A DNA stretch of 64,000 nt from a virus: positions 1-64,000 of IMG/VR virus record IMGVR_UViG_3300032291_001597; one strand, given 5' to 3'. Shown in pieces: positions 37,022 to 47,755 of this stretch (position 1 is the first letter of the stretch; every line of letters begins with the position of its first letter). The position numbers and the translations under genes were made by a program. The notes below the pieces were generated by a model, which was not told the origin of the DNA, ran no database searches, and saw only the letters and a list, made by a program, of their open reading frames with translations.

Positions 37022-38320
37022 ATGAGCAAATACATGAAGACGGAGCAGGCGGTTGTGTATCACGGCAACTGTCTAGATGAACTAAAAAACATCCCCGACA
37101 ATTACGTAGATGCCATCGTCACCGACCCTCCTTATGGTCTTGGTGACTCCGACCCTGCCTACATCCTTGACGCTTTGAAGATGTGGATGGATGGTGACCG
37201 CTCGCACATTCCTGCTGGTAAGGGCTTTATGGGAAAGCAGTGGGACGCTTTCGTTCCACCGCCTGCTGTATGGGACGAGTGCTTTAGAGTGCTAAAGCCG
37301 GGTGGATACATTCTAGTTTTTGCGGGAACTCGAACCGTGGACCTTATGGGTCTTTCAGTTCGTATGGCTGGGTTTGAGATTCGTGACTCGCTTACTTGGA
37401 TTTATTCGCAAGGCTTTCCTAAATCGCTCGACGTCCAGAAGGCAATAGAAAAGATAGACGCGTCTGAAGCCAGCAATTGGGCTGGTTGGGGCACTGCTCT
37501 AAAGCCAGCATCTGAGCCAATTGTCATGGCGCGAAAGCCTCTAAGCGAAAAAACCGTAGCAAAGAACGTGTTGGAGTGGGGTACTGGTGGAATCAACATC
37601 GACGGTATTCGCATCGGTGTAGCAGAAGGCGATGAGCCAGTCGCTGGACATCGCACCGCGACATTCGGCACGCAAGAGACTTTCTCTGGCGGAGACGGCT
37701 CTGGAGATTGGGCTTGGTCAGGTAAAGGTCGCTTTCCATCAAACGTAATGTTTAGCCACGACGAAGAGTGTGTTCAAGTAGGAGTTGCTCAAGACTCTTA
37801 CGTAATAAACAGAACTGAAGAGTGGACGGGCTTTGGGCAGAAAGAGCGCCCAGACTACGAAAGCGAATCGCAAACTGTCGACGTCCCTATTTATGAGTGT
37901 GTAGAAGGATGCCCCGTAAAAGAACTTGGAGACGTTAGTCGCTTTTTCTATGTTGCCAAGGCAAACAAGAAAGACCGCAACGAAGGTCTAGATGGGTTTG
38001 CTGAAAAGGGTAAAGTCTTCAACGGAAAGTCTGGGGCAAGTGCTGGCAATGCGCCGGGTTCGGTGGAAGACAAGTTCACTACGGCTCCGCAAAAGAACTT
38101 CCACCCGACCGTGAAGCCGACGTCCCTAATGAGACAATTAGTAAAGATGGTCGCACCTGAAGGGGCGATTGTTCTAGACCCGTTTGCTGGGTCTGGCTCT
38201 ACTGGCAAGGCCACGATTCTTGAGGGTCGCAGATTCATTGGAATTGAGATGACAGACGAGTATCTGCCAATCATTCAAGGTAGACTCGAACACGCAATCA
38301 GAGAAAGAAAAGAAAAATGA
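37022..38320 (+). CDS. DNA methyltransferase (N4-cytosine/N6-adenine, beta class)
   Basis: A 432-aa protein. Motif IV DAIVTDPPYG occurs near residue 35 and the SAM-binding motif I LDPFAGSGSTG near residue 388, the order of beta-class enzymes. FHPTVKPTSLMRQLV precedes motif I, as in phage and type II enzymes. A large middle region (about 190-340) is probably the target-recognition domain. It may protect phage DNA from host restriction. No cognate endonuclease is adjacent. Confidence 0.9.
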   Translation: MSKYMKTEQAVVYHGNCLDELKNIPDNYVDAIVTDPPYGLGDSDPAYILDALKMWMDGDRSHIPAGKGFMGKQWDAFVPPPAVWDECFRVLKPGGYILVFAGTRTVDLMGLSVRMAGFEIRDSLTWIYSQGFPKSLDVQKAIEKIDASEASNWAGWGTALKPASEPIVMARKPLSEKTVAKNVLEWGTGGINIDGIRIGVAEGDEPVAGHRTATFGTQETFSGGDGSGDWAWSGKGRFPSNVMFSHDEECVQVGVAQDSYVINRTEEWTGFGQKERPDYESESQTVDVPIYECVEGCPVKELGDVSRFFYVAKANKKDRNEGLDGFAEKGKVFNGKSGASAGNAPGSVEDKFTTAPQKNFHPTVKPTSLMRQLVKMVAPEGAIVLDPFAGSGSTGKATILEGRRFIGIEMTDEYLPIIQGRLEHAIRERKEK

Positions 38321-38766
38321 TGATAGTTAGTTACTACGCTGACGACCAAAATCGTATGCCAGCCTATGGCACTAGTGAATCTGCTGGCGCAGACGTAAAG
38401 GCTTCAGAGAGCGTGATGATTCGAGCAGGCGAACGTAAGTTAGTAAAGACTGGTCTGAAACTAGTTATGCCAAAAGGTGTGGTTGGGCTAATTCATCCTC
38501 GCTCTGGACTAGCACTGAGAAACGGAATCACCGTGCTAAACGCGCCTGGAACTATCGACTCGGATTATCGCGGAGAAATTGGCGTAATTCTTTACAACTC
38601 TTCTACAGAAGATTATGTAGTTGAGCAGGGGGACCGCATCGCGCAAATTGTTTTCCAAAGATACATCGGCGTTCAATTCGAATACGGTGGCGTCGACATC
38701 CCTATGGAAGACGAAACCGAACGAGGCGAAGGTGGATTTGGGTCAACTGGAGTTGGTGAAGAGTAG
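38317..38766 (+). CDS. dut: dUTPase
   Basis: A 149-aa trimeric-type dUTPase with all five motifs: SAGADVKAS, HPRSGLALRNG, NAPGTIDSDYRGEIGVIL, QGDRIAQIVFQ and RGEGGFGSTG. It converts dUTP to dUMP, lowering uracil incorporation and feeding dTMP synthesis. It overlaps the methyltransferase by 4 nt. Confidence 0.95.
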   Translation: MMIVSYYADDQNRMPAYGTSESAGADVKASESVMIRAGERKLVKTGLKLVMPKGVVGLIHPRSGLALRNGITVLNAPGTIDSDYRGEIGVILYNSSTEDYVVEQGDRIAQIVFQRYIGVQFEYGGVDIPMEDETERGEGGFGSTGVGEE

Positions 38767-39083
38767 TGATTCCAGATATTGACTTTACTTTGCGTGACGC
38801 AAAAATTGAGGCCGTTGCTTTTGATGAGCGCGATGAAGTGGTTGTAGACAAAATTGGTAAAGCAGTTCGGCAGGCGGTGAAAGCCAGAGAAGATGTACAG
38901 AACGCTTTGGCTGAAGCAATTGATAGTTCGTCGACGTTCGGTTATGAATTAGGTGTAATAGACGAGCGCCACAGAATACTGGACCTTATGCGACCAGCGC
39001 TTTGTGATGAAGAAAACTGCGAAAAAGAAGTTTGTAAGCAATACTTGTCCGTATACAGAAAGGTAGAAAGTGGCAAAGAGTAA
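38766..39083 (+). CDS. Hypothetical acidic protein
   Basis: A 105-aa helical protein with a GTG start overlapping the dUTPase stop. CDEENCEKEVC near the C-terminus may bind metal. No family recognised. Confidence 0.6.
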   Translation: MIPDIDFTLRDAKIEAVAFDERDEVVVDKIGKAVRQAVKAREDVQNALAEAIDSSSTFGYELGVIDERHRILDLMRPALCDEENCEKEVCKQYLSVYRKVESGKE

Positions 39084-39201
39084 AGGTGGAGGCGCTCCGC
39101 AGAAGAAGACAGGCGACAACTCGGACCGTAAGAACGGTAAAGCGAGCAAGAAGCGCCCTAAGATTTTCGACGCAATCAAGCGTCGCCTTGTATCTAAGTA
39201 G
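39070..39201 (+). CDS. Small, very basic protein
   Basis: A 43-aa Lys/Arg-rich protein from a GTG inside the end of the previous gene (14-nt overlap). Sequence begins AKSKGGGAPQKKTGDN and ends FDAIKRRLVSK. The composition suggests nucleic-acid binding; the frame stays open through a crowded region. Confidence 0.5.
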   Translation: MAKSKGGGAPQKKTGDNSDRKNGKASKKRPKIFDAIKRRLVSK

Positions 39202-39207
39202 TCTCAA

Positions 39208-39465
39208 TTGAGTGAGATAGTCGACGACCCTAACCCTGAAATCAAAGATGCTACGCATCGAATGTCTGTAGACATAGATGAAGCCACGAAACTGATAGTA
39301 AAACTATTCATTCAAGAAGGCATCATTCAAGAACGAGAACGTATCGCAACTTGGATAAAGGCGCACAGGACCGAAGTAACTAACGGAGTATTCAGAGACC
39401 ACTTCAATTCCGAGTATCTACTAAACAATGTAATTCCTTTACCTGAGGTGGAGAGCGAAGACTAA
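39208..39465 (+). CDS. Hypothetical protein
   Basis: An 85-aa protein with a TTG start. The helical centre (IVKLFIQEGIIQERERIATW) resembles the central helix of several small phage early proteins. It overlaps the next gene by one base. Confidence 0.55.
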   Translation: MSEIVDDPNPEIKDATHRMSVDIDEATKLIVKLFIQEGIIQERERIATWIKAHRTEVTNGVFRDHFNSEYLLNNVIPLPEVESED

Positions 39466-39914
39466 TGGGAGATTTTGTAAGTGACAACAGAAAACTATTT
39501 CACTTAGAGATAATCGACACCGACGGCGACCGCTTCGTCGAATGGGAATGGGCAAACTCTAAAGAAGAAATCTTAGGGCGTGACGAAATGGGATATGACA
39601 TTGCTCACATTGAAGTAAGAATCGCTACTGACGATGAATTGGACGCTTGGCTAGAAGGACATAGCGAGGCGATGATGGTCAGTATGGCTGAAGAAAGATT
39701 GGCTAATTGGAACGGTGTCGCCTACAAGGTCGAGTCATTTGTACCAATGGTCACTAAAGAAGTCTTTACTTGTGGCGTCTGCGAGAAGTCATTAGAAATA
39801 GAAACTAAGGCTGCTACCCTCGGCAACTTCTATCTAAGCGTTAGAACTCCAAAAGACAATCAAGCAAACAAAACCATTCTTTGGCACGTTTGTATTGACT
39901 GCTCTATCGAATAG
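39465..39914 (+). CDS. Hypothetical protein with C-terminal zinc ribbon
   Basis: A 149-aa acidic protein. The last third carries TCGVCEKSL and HVCIDCSIE, two CxxC knuckles of a zinc ribbon separated by about 40 residues. Role unknown; it belongs to the nucleotide-metabolism operon by position. Confidence 0.6.
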   Translation: MGDFVSDNRKLFHLEIIDTDGDRFVEWEWANSKEEILGRDEMGYDIAHIEVRIATDDELDAWLEGHSEAMMVSMAEERLANWNGVAYKVESFVPMVTKEVFTCGVCEKSLEIETKAATLGNFYLSVRTPKDNQANKTILWHVCIDCSIE

Positions 39915-39922
39915 GAAAACAA

Positions 39923-40816
39923 TTGAAGATTTACATCGCTGGACCAATGACTGGCTACGACCAGTGGAACTTTCCTGCTTTCTTTAAGTTAGAAGAGTCG
40001 TTACTTAAACTTGGCTATCGAGTCGTTAATCCAGCGCACAATGACGGACCAACTTTAGAGTTAGCACTAGAGTCCGCGGGTGAGCCAGAGAGACCAAACA
40101 ATAGTTGGAACTGGTATATGAAACGCGACTTGCCACACTTACTTGAGTGTGATGCTATTTGTGTTCTACCTAACTGGCAAAAATCAAAGGGCGCTTCTCT
40201 GGAGGTCCAAGTTGCCACCGCGATTGGTGTTCCAGTTTATGTATTAGAAAATGACAAACTAGTTCCTCGCGTCAGAGCGTTAGGCATAAGCGGGTGGGCT
40301 AGGTCTGGCAAAGATTCGGTTGCCGAATACTTGATAGAGAATAACGGCTATGGAAAAGCATCTTTTGCCCAAGCCATAAAAGATGCTCTAATTATTCTGA
40401 ACCCTGTAATCGACGTACACGAAACCCGCGTTGCGCTAAGTTCGTCCCTTGGGCACCTCGACTGGGATTACCTAAAAAGCGCCAGCACCGAAATTCGACC
40501 CCTACTACAACGATTCGGAACCGAGGTTGGAAGGGAGATGTTCGGGGACGACTTCTGGGTTGACTATGCAATAAAACACGTTCCAGACGGTTCTAAAGTC
40601 GTTTTCTCCGACGTCCGATACCCGAACGAGGCTGATGCGATTAGGAAACTAGGCGGTCAAATCTGGCGTGTAGAGCGGGAGGGATACGGACCAGCCAATG
40701 ACCACGCATCTGAGCACGCCTTGAACGGATACAACTTTGACCAGAGAATCTATAATGATAAAGACCTAGAAAGTCTCTGGGACAAAGTTGGAGTGCTCTG
40801 CCGTGAACTGCCCTAA
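39923..40816 (+). CDS. DUF4406 (deoxyribosyltransferase-like) fused to dNMP kinase
   Basis: A 297-aa fusion from a TTG start. Residues 1-110 (IYIAGPMTGYDQWNFPAFF; RDLPHLLECDAICVLPNW; GASLEVQVATAIGVPV) match the nucleoside 2-deoxyribosyltransferase-like DUF4406 fold. Residues about 117-297 are a phage deoxynucleoside monophosphate kinase: ISGWARSGKDSVAEYL Walker A, SFAQAIKDAL and FSDVRYPNEADAIRKLG. The fusion would join base/nucleotide handling with phosphorylation, next to dut and the methyltransferase. Confidence 0.85.
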   Translation: MKIYIAGPMTGYDQWNFPAFFKLEESLLKLGYRVVNPAHNDGPTLELALESAGEPERPNNSWNWYMKRDLPHLLECDAICVLPNWQKSKGASLEVQVATAIGVPVYVLENDKLVPRVRALGISGWARSGKDSVAEYLIENNGYGKASFAQAIKDALIILNPVIDVHETRVALSSSLGHLDWDYLKSASTEIRPLLQRFGTEVGREMFGDDFWVDYAIKHVPDGSKVVFSDVRYPNEADAIRKLGGQIWRVEREGYGPANDHASEHALNGYNFDQRIYNDKDLESLWDKVGVLCRELP

Positions 40817-41153
40817 AAGTGTGAAAATTGGCACCCACGTCTTTGACATAGTTGAAAGACTAAAAGAAGAAGACGGGATGCTAAATGATTCCACTTTGGG
40901 CTACACCCTTGAAGCAAAAACTCTTATAGTAATCGACAAAGGATTGTCGGACAGTAAAAAGCGCCAGACGTTACTTCACGAAATTATGCACGCTTGCGTT
41001 TATGTATTTGATACCAGCGTCAAGCCTAAGAAGACCGACGAGTTCGACATTTGGGAACATTATTTCATTGGGATTTGGGAAGAGCCACTACTAATGGTGA
41101 TGCAAGATAATCCAAAATTAATAGAATTTTTATTGGCAAAAACTTCAAAATAG
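40803..41153 (+). CDS. HExxH metallopeptidase-like protein
   Basis: About 116 aa from GTG 40803, with GGAG 9 nt upstream. LLHEIMHACV holds the HExxH zinc motif, followed by an acidic helix with EHYFIGIWEE that may supply the third ligand. Small phage proteins of this type resemble ImmA/IrrE or SprT-like peptidases. It may cleave a host regulator, but no target is evident. Confidence 0.65.
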   Translation: MNCPKSVKIGTHVFDIVERLKEEDGMLNDSTLGYTLEAKTLIVIDKGLSDSKKRQTLLHEIMHACVYVFDTSVKPKKTDEFDIWEHYFIGIWEEPLLMVMQDNPKLIEFLLAKTSK

Positions 41154-41154
41154 T

Positions 41155-41308
41155 TTGCAATTTTTATCAATCGTGATAATCTAGACAAGCAGTCAAAGGT
41201 CTCTCGAGTTGCCTGAGATTGTGTTTGTGTTGTTGTACATAGTTATTCATCTCCTTTCAATCAATTGGGTAACGGAAAAGCCTCCACGAAAGTGGGGGCT
41301 TTTCTTTT
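41155..41308 (+). ncRNA. Candidate small RNA with its own promoter and terminator
   Basis: TTGCAA (41155-41160), 16 nt, then TAATCT (41177-41182) preceded by TG one base upstream form an extended -10 promoter. A terminator closes at 41276-41308. The transcript of about 120 nt has no credible gene but contains ATCTCCTTTC, complementary to Shine-Dalgarno sequences. Confidence 0.4.
41276..41308 (+). terminator. Rho-independent terminator
   Basis: GCCTCCAC (41280-41287) pairs with GTGGGGGC (41292-41299, one G-U pair) over a GAAA tetraloop, extended by AAAA/TTTT and followed by CTTTT. Confidence 0.9.
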
Positions 41309-41328
41309 ATCGGTTTCTGGAGATAATT

Positions 41329-41334
41329 TATAAT
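41329..41334 (+). promoter_or_regulatory. -10 box (TATAAT) for a leaderless gene
   Basis: A perfect TATAAT right after the terminator and 6 nt before the ATG at 41341 implies a transcript beginning at the start codon. Confidence 0.6.
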
Positions 41335-41340
41335 AGACGT

Positions 41341-41559
41341 ATGGGTGACGCTTTCGATTCTCAAGACATCAATATGGGCTTGCTAGGCAAGCACGTCACT
41401 TTACATTCCCCGTATTTTCCATCAAGTCAGCCACGCGTTGAGGGTGAAGTTACTTATATCGAGCAGGCTAAAGTTCCAGTCAAGATTGTTGTTAGACAAG
41501 ACAACGACAGAATGATTATGGTGAACGTGGCTCAGTATCGAGTGAAAGAAATCGATTAG
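41341..41559 (+). CDS. Hypothetical SH3-like small protein
   Basis: A 72-aa protein from the leaderless ATG at 41341. An upstream TTG at 41209 in the same frame is rejected because it would translate through the terminator. The sequence (LLGKHVTLHSP; VEGEVTYIEQAKVPVKIVV; IMVNVAQYRVKEI) looks like a small beta-barrel. It overlaps the convergent gene's stop by 4 nt. Confidence 0.65.
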   Translation: MGDAFDSQDINMGLLGKHVTLHSPYFPSSQPRVEGEVTYIEQAKVPVKIVVRQDNDRMIMVNVAQYRVKEID

Positions 41560-42842
41560 ACGATTGGTCCGCCAGCAGCCCAAGCATTACAAGTTCTTGA
41601 GGCAGCGCACTTGAAGTCAAGGGCCTCACAAAAGCCCAACTCTGCTTGGTCAATAGCATCCCAAGCGTTCTTCTCGCCCGAGGCTCCCTGCTCGATTCCC
41701 TTAGAGATGCAGTCGAGCATTTCTGGAGTGCGAACAAAGAACACGCAGTTTCCGCAGATGCTCTTGCTTGCCTCGACTGGAGTGGTGTCCCAGCGGTCAG
41801 CCTTCTCTTGCCAAAACTCTGTGTTTGGTTCGTCTGGGTTTAGTGGCCCGTAACCAACATTGTCGATAGCGTTCTGTCTGTTCTCGATATTGAGAACGAT
41901 GTCCTGAGTTGCTGGTGGACAAGAGTTGTCATCCAAAGCAAAAACCATCGACGCCAGTAAGGGAGACATAGTAGATGCCTCTGAGTGTCTTGGGTGCATC
42001 TTAGGTAGCAAGTCATTGTCCTGAACGTACTTAGAGTTGTTAGGTTTGCCTGAGCGAACCAACTTTAGGAAAGCGTTGACTCGAGCCATTGCCCACGAGT
42101 TACGGTTCTGGTCTGGACGGTGAGAAGTTGAGAACGCGCCTGCGCCGCGACGGTAGACAGCCTTGAGTTTTGCTAGAGTGACCTTGCGACCATTCTTTGC
42201 TTTCTCGTTGTGTTCGGCAACTTTCTTCTCTAGAGACTTAGTGATGGCTGCGGTAAAAGTTACACCCTTGCCATCCGAAGCAGAGCCTTTTTTGTTCTTA
42301 TCTGAGCCTTTGATTTGGTCTTTCTTAGGTGCTGGCTTAGAGCCAGCGGTGGCAGTTACAGACGCTTCGTTATCTGGTACGCAGTTGGGGACCATCTTTC
42401 CATCTTTCTTTTTCATACCAACTTGCTTGTAGCCATCCCAGCAGGGACCCTTGTTAGAAAACTCCATGTCTTCAGGATTAATTGCTATTGGCTTAGGCAT
42501 AAGTGGGTCTTGCTTTGAGTCAACGGTTACTAGAATTTTGTGCTCTCCAGCGCTTTTTCCTTCTGGCGACTTGCTTGGGTCAACAGCCCCTTCTGGTAGA
42601 ACTGCAAAACGGCAATAGCCGTCTGGGTGAACAGCATAAGCAATAATCGCGCACTCTTGACCTCCGCGGTATAGGACACAGTTGCCACACTTGACGCCCA
42701 TCTCGGCGTAGGGGTTATCTTCTGGTTCGTGATAGTCAGCCCAGATGCCTGTCTGGTCTTCGTTAAACTTGCCGTACTTGTCGGCAATAGTAATTAGCGC
42801 TTCGGCTAATTCTTTTTCTTCAGGAACCAGATTGTCAGCCAT
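41556..42842 (-). CDS. Phage protein with DUF5824-like domain and cysteine knuckles
   Basis: A 428-aa protein. Residues about 50-80 have CGNCVLYRGGQEC and PDGYCRF, a cysteine cluster repeated in simpler form near the C-terminus (ICGNCVFFVRTPEMLDC). Residues 130-155 hold PCWDGYKQVGMKKKDGK, a motif found in virion proteins. Residues about 225-285 (LKAVYRRGAGAFST; WAMARVNAFLKLV; DLLPKMHP) match DUF5824. It is probably a structural or scaffold component; it shares one base with the endolysin gene. Confidence 0.65.
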   Translation of the reverse strand: MADNLVPEEKELAEALITIADKYGKFNEDQTGIWADYHEPEDNPYAEMGVKCGNCVLYRGGQECAIIAYAVHPDGYCRFAVLPEGAVDPSKSPEGKSAGEHKILVTVDSKQDPLMPKPIAINPEDMEFSNKGPCWDGYKQVGMKKKDGKMVPNCVPDNEASVTATAGSKPAPKKDQIKGSDKNKKGSASDGKGVTFTAAITKSLEKKVAEHNEKAKNGRKVTLAKLKAVYRRGAGAFSTSHRPDQNRNSWAMARVNAFLKLVRSGKPNNSKYVQDNDLLPKMHPRHSEASTMSPLLASMVFALDDNSCPPATQDIVLNIENRQNAIDNVGYGPLNPDEPNTEFWQEKADRWDTTPVEASKSICGNCVFFVRTPEMLDCISKGIEQGASGEKNAWDAIDQAELGFCEALDFKCAASRTCNAWAAGGPIV

Positions 42843-43717
42843 TATTTAATCTTGCTCCAAGTAAGTGGACCAACAATGCCATCGTCTAGGGTGATGTCAG
42901 CGTGCTTCTTTTGGAGACCGATAACGGCAACGTGAAGTGCTTGGTCAAAAACGCCAGTAACTTCTAGACCGAGAGCCTTCTGAAGATAGGCAACAGTCGC
43001 GCCCTTAGAACCCTTCTTGAGTTCACCCTTCAATGCTGGCTTAGTTGCTGGAACCGCTACTGCTGGCTTTGCTGGGACAGGAGGAGTGGCAGGTGTTGCG
43101 TGTTGCGCTACAGGCTCCACCTTAGCCTGAGCCTTGCTCGCTTCGTACTTAGCCTGAACCTTGTTAGCAAACTCTTCAGTGTGCTCTGGCTCATCGTTAG
43201 TTGGAGCATCTTCTGGAGTTGGCTTTGGTGCCAACGCTAGTTCTGCTTCTTGAGCAATCAAAGCCTTGAAGAACTTGACTGCGTTTACGAAGCCCTTGCC
43301 ATCTGGTGTCCATCCGTGAGTCTTACCAGCCCACATCTCCCAGTGGAGGTGAACGCCAGTGGACATACCAGTGGTGCCCATAATGCCTAGAACAGTTCCA
43401 GCCTCAATCTTCTGACCTGGCTTTACCTTAGTAGAGTCGTCCTTTAGGTGAGCATAAAGAGTGGTGTAGAACTTGCCGTTGATTTTGTGCTGGACGATAA
43501 CGTAGTTACCAAAACCAGCGGGGGACTTTTGTGCCTTTAGAACCTTGCCAGCATAAGGTGCCTCAATATAAAACGGACCCTTGCCAAGACCGATAATGTC
43601 AGCACCATTGTGATGCTTCTTTTCCTTCTTGACTGGGTGCATACGCCAACCCATTTCGCTGGTAATCTTCCAGTCTTTGCCTAGTCTCCCATCAAGTGGG
43701 TATTGTGCCTTTGCCAT
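42842..43717 (-). CDS. M23 peptidase / peptidoglycan-binding endolysin
   Basis: A 291-aa protein. Residues 1-150 form an M23 LytM-type zinc peptidase: HHNGADIIG, YVIVQHKINGKFYTTLYAHL and GVHLHWEMW hold the ligands and active histidine. An Ala/Pro linker (about 165-225) leads to a PG_binding domain (GSKGATVAYLQKALGLEVTG). It would cut peptide cross-links at lysis. No signal peptide, so it needs the holin candidate encoded immediately downstream at 43785. Confidence 0.9.
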   Translation of the reverse strand: MAKAQYPLDGRLGKDWKITSEMGWRMHPVKKEKKHHNGADIIGLGKGPFYIEAPYAGKVLKAQKSPAGFGNYVIVQHKINGKFYTTLYAHLKDDSTKVKPGQKIEAGTVLGIMGTTGMSTGVHLHWEMWAGKTHGWTPDGKGFVNAVKFFKALIAQEAELALAPKPTPEDAPTNDEPEHTEEFANKVQAKYEASKAQAKVEPVAQHATPATPPVPAKPAVAVPATKPALKGELKKGSKGATVAYLQKALGLEVTGVFDQALHVAVIGLQKKHADITLDDGIVGPLTWSKIK

Positions 43718-43784
43718 GATTAATCCTTAGTTTTTGTTTACTATAAGTTTATGACAGATACAATTCGCTGATTCTAGAAGAAAC

Positions 43785-44057
43785 TTAAATTTGCGCGTCT
43801 TTCTTTGGCTTCTTTACTGTAGCCTTGCGTTCCTTCTTAGTTCCGTCATAAACGAGACCGTCTCCATCGCCGTCCTTAGGACTTTCCTTAGGCTCGGCTG
43901 GGTTTCTTAGCGGATAGGTCGCCACCCACACTGCTAGGGTTCCGATGATGCAATAACCCACGATGGTCTTTGCTGACCCTTCGAGAACTACCCACGCCAC
44001 GAACATACCTAGCAAAGTCCATACTTGACCGATTAGGTCACTCAGGATTTTCTTCAT
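43785..44057 (-). CDS. Putative holin
   Basis: A 90-aa protein with two membrane helices (about 10-27 and 31-50) and a hydrophilic basic tail holding DGDGDGLVYDG, which resembles a Ca-binding or excalibur-like acidic loop. Size, topology and position beside the endolysin suit a class II holin. It overlaps the large secreted protein's tail region by no more than a few bases. Confidence 0.65.
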   Translation of the reverse strand: MKKILSDLIGQVWTLLGMFVAWVVLEGSAKTIVGYCIIGTLAVWVATYPLRNPAEPKESPKDGDGDGLVYDGTKKERKATVKKPKKDAQI

Positions 44058-44074
44058 TAGTTTTCTTCCTTTTC

Positions 44075-46576
<2,502 letters not shown>

Positions 46577-46634
46577 GAGACATCCTTTAAATAGTGGACT
46601 GTCTCTCCCCCTATAATTTTACCTTATTTTGGGG

Positions 46635-46871
46635 TCAACTATCTTCTGGCGCTGGCTTTAGGTTTTCGTGCCAAACCATTCCCCTGACTGCGTTCATCAA
46701 CTCGAATGAGACGCTTGTGAGGTCTTCTGTGGCTAGTAGCAGGTCTGCTTGACGCTCGGGGTTGAATGGGTCTAATAGGCTCTGTTGGACTTCCTCAAGA
46801 ACGTGAGCGCATAGTTTTATCTTGCGAATGTTGTCACTAACTTGCTGGTCATAGTCATCTAAAAAAGCCAT
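46635..46871 (-). CDS. Hypothetical helical protein
   Basis: A 78-aa helical, acidic protein (FLDDYDQQVSDNIRKIKLC at the N-terminus). It is the first gene of the minus lysis/structural block. Family unknown. Confidence 0.55.
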   Translation of the reverse strand: MAFLDDYDQQVSDNIRKIKLCAHVLEEVQQSLLDPFNPERQADLLLATEDLTSVSFELMNAVRGMVWHENLKPAPEDS

Positions 46872-47062
46872 GGAATTATTATAAGTGGTTCGGTTCTGGT
46901 TGTATTTTAATGTATCACTTTTTCTGCGACGGTGTTCTTTTGTGGGAGGCGGAGGATTAAAAATGGTCGACGTCGTTATGAAATAAAGGAAGTGTTGGGA
47001 AATGTCAGGAAATCGGGAAAAAGGATACTGAAGGAAAAAGTGAAAAATAATTGATAAAAGTG

Positions 47063-47140
47063 GATAGTATCTCGGAAGGGTGAAAACTGAGATACTATCG
47101 AAAAATAGTAAAAGATAATTATTGTTTTGCGATAGTATCT
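47063..47140. repeat. Three GATAGTATC operator-like dyads
   Basis: GATAGTATCTC at 47063-47073 and its exact inverse at 47089-47099 form an 11-bp inverted repeat; a third direct copy is at 47131-47140. Each copy is itself a GATA-N-TATC dyad, as expected for a dimeric repressor or initiator. Confidence 0.6.
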
Positions 47141-47184
47141 ACAACCTAATACAACCTAAAAATCCAATCAATCGAAGTTCTATT

Positions 47185-47198
47185 ACGCGCATGCGCGT
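47185..47198. promoter_or_regulatory. 14-bp GC-rich palindrome
   Basis: ACGCGCATGCGCGT is a perfect palindrome in an AT-rich gap, alternating purine-pyrimidine and so also prone to Z-DNA. It lies about 100 nt before the first plus gene. Confidence 0.5.
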
Positions 47199-47293
47199 GC
47201 GTGTATAGGTGGCAGAAAACACGGTTGAATGGATAAATAGGTTTATTACTTGATTGGGTCGTAATGGATTGTATTTGGGTGTAGGATTTAGTT

Positions 47294-47755
47294 ATGACTA
47301 ATCCATTCGAATTTTTGGACATTGACGAGAACGAAGCCAAAGAAACTCTGTCCGAAATCAATCGAGTAGGTAATCGAGATAAACGCATTTGTATCTGCGG
47401 ACACTCAATCAATTACCACTCATTTATTTCGACAAGAGGACATCACACTTGTAACGCACAGAAAAATGCTTGTAAGTGTCGAAACCCTAGACCAGTTCTA
47501 GAAACCACTAACGCACGAGTATTCAATCGAAAGACACAAGGCGCTGCTGGACTTCACGCATTGACGCAAGGAATTGCTGGTGCGATGGAAGTTGGGGCAA
47601 CAATAGAGTGGCTCATTGAAATGAAATGCGACAAGTGTGACACTGTTGGACCAGTAGTTCCAGTTCCAGTAACACAACAAGGAGTGATTAGCAGTAGCGG
47701 TCACACTGGCTTTGACAAAATGCTATGTAGAGGATGTCGCACAAATGGACAGTAA
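47294..47755 (+). CDS. Zinc-finger-like hypothetical protein
   Basis: A 153-aa protein with an N-terminal Cys/His cluster (CICGHSINYH, HHTC, CKCR) and a C-terminal four-cysteine site (CDKCD, CRGC). Two zinc sites suggest a scaffold or nucleic-acid binding role. It overlaps the next gene by 8 nt. Confidence 0.65.
   Translation: MTNPFEFLDIDENEAKETLSEINRVGNRDKRICICGHSINYHSFISTRGHHTCNAQKNACKCRNPRPVLETTNARVFNRKTQGAAGLHALTQGIAGAMEVGATIEWLIEMKCDKCDTVGPVVPVPVTQQGVISSSGHTGFDKMLCRGCRTNGQ

Larger units (their letters stand above)
46872..47293. other. Intergenic control region between divergent operons
   Basis: This 422-nt AT-rich gap separates the minus lysis/structural block from the plus operon starting at 47294. 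It contains GTCGACGTC (about 46965), three GATAGTATC dyads (47063-47140), two copies of ACAACCTAA and a 14-bp palindrome (47185-47198). I see no gene. It could be an operator/promoter hub or a replication origin. Confidence 0.5.

Noticed and set aside
41209-41340. N-terminal extension of the small protein at 41341, with a hydrophobic helix
   Set aside because: The extension would translate through a strong terminator; TATAAT 6 nt before the ATG at 41341 gives a better start.
47146-47412. Minus-strand frame opposite the zinc-finger gene at 47294
   Set aside because: No ribosome-binding site, no motif, and it spans the palindrome and operator region.
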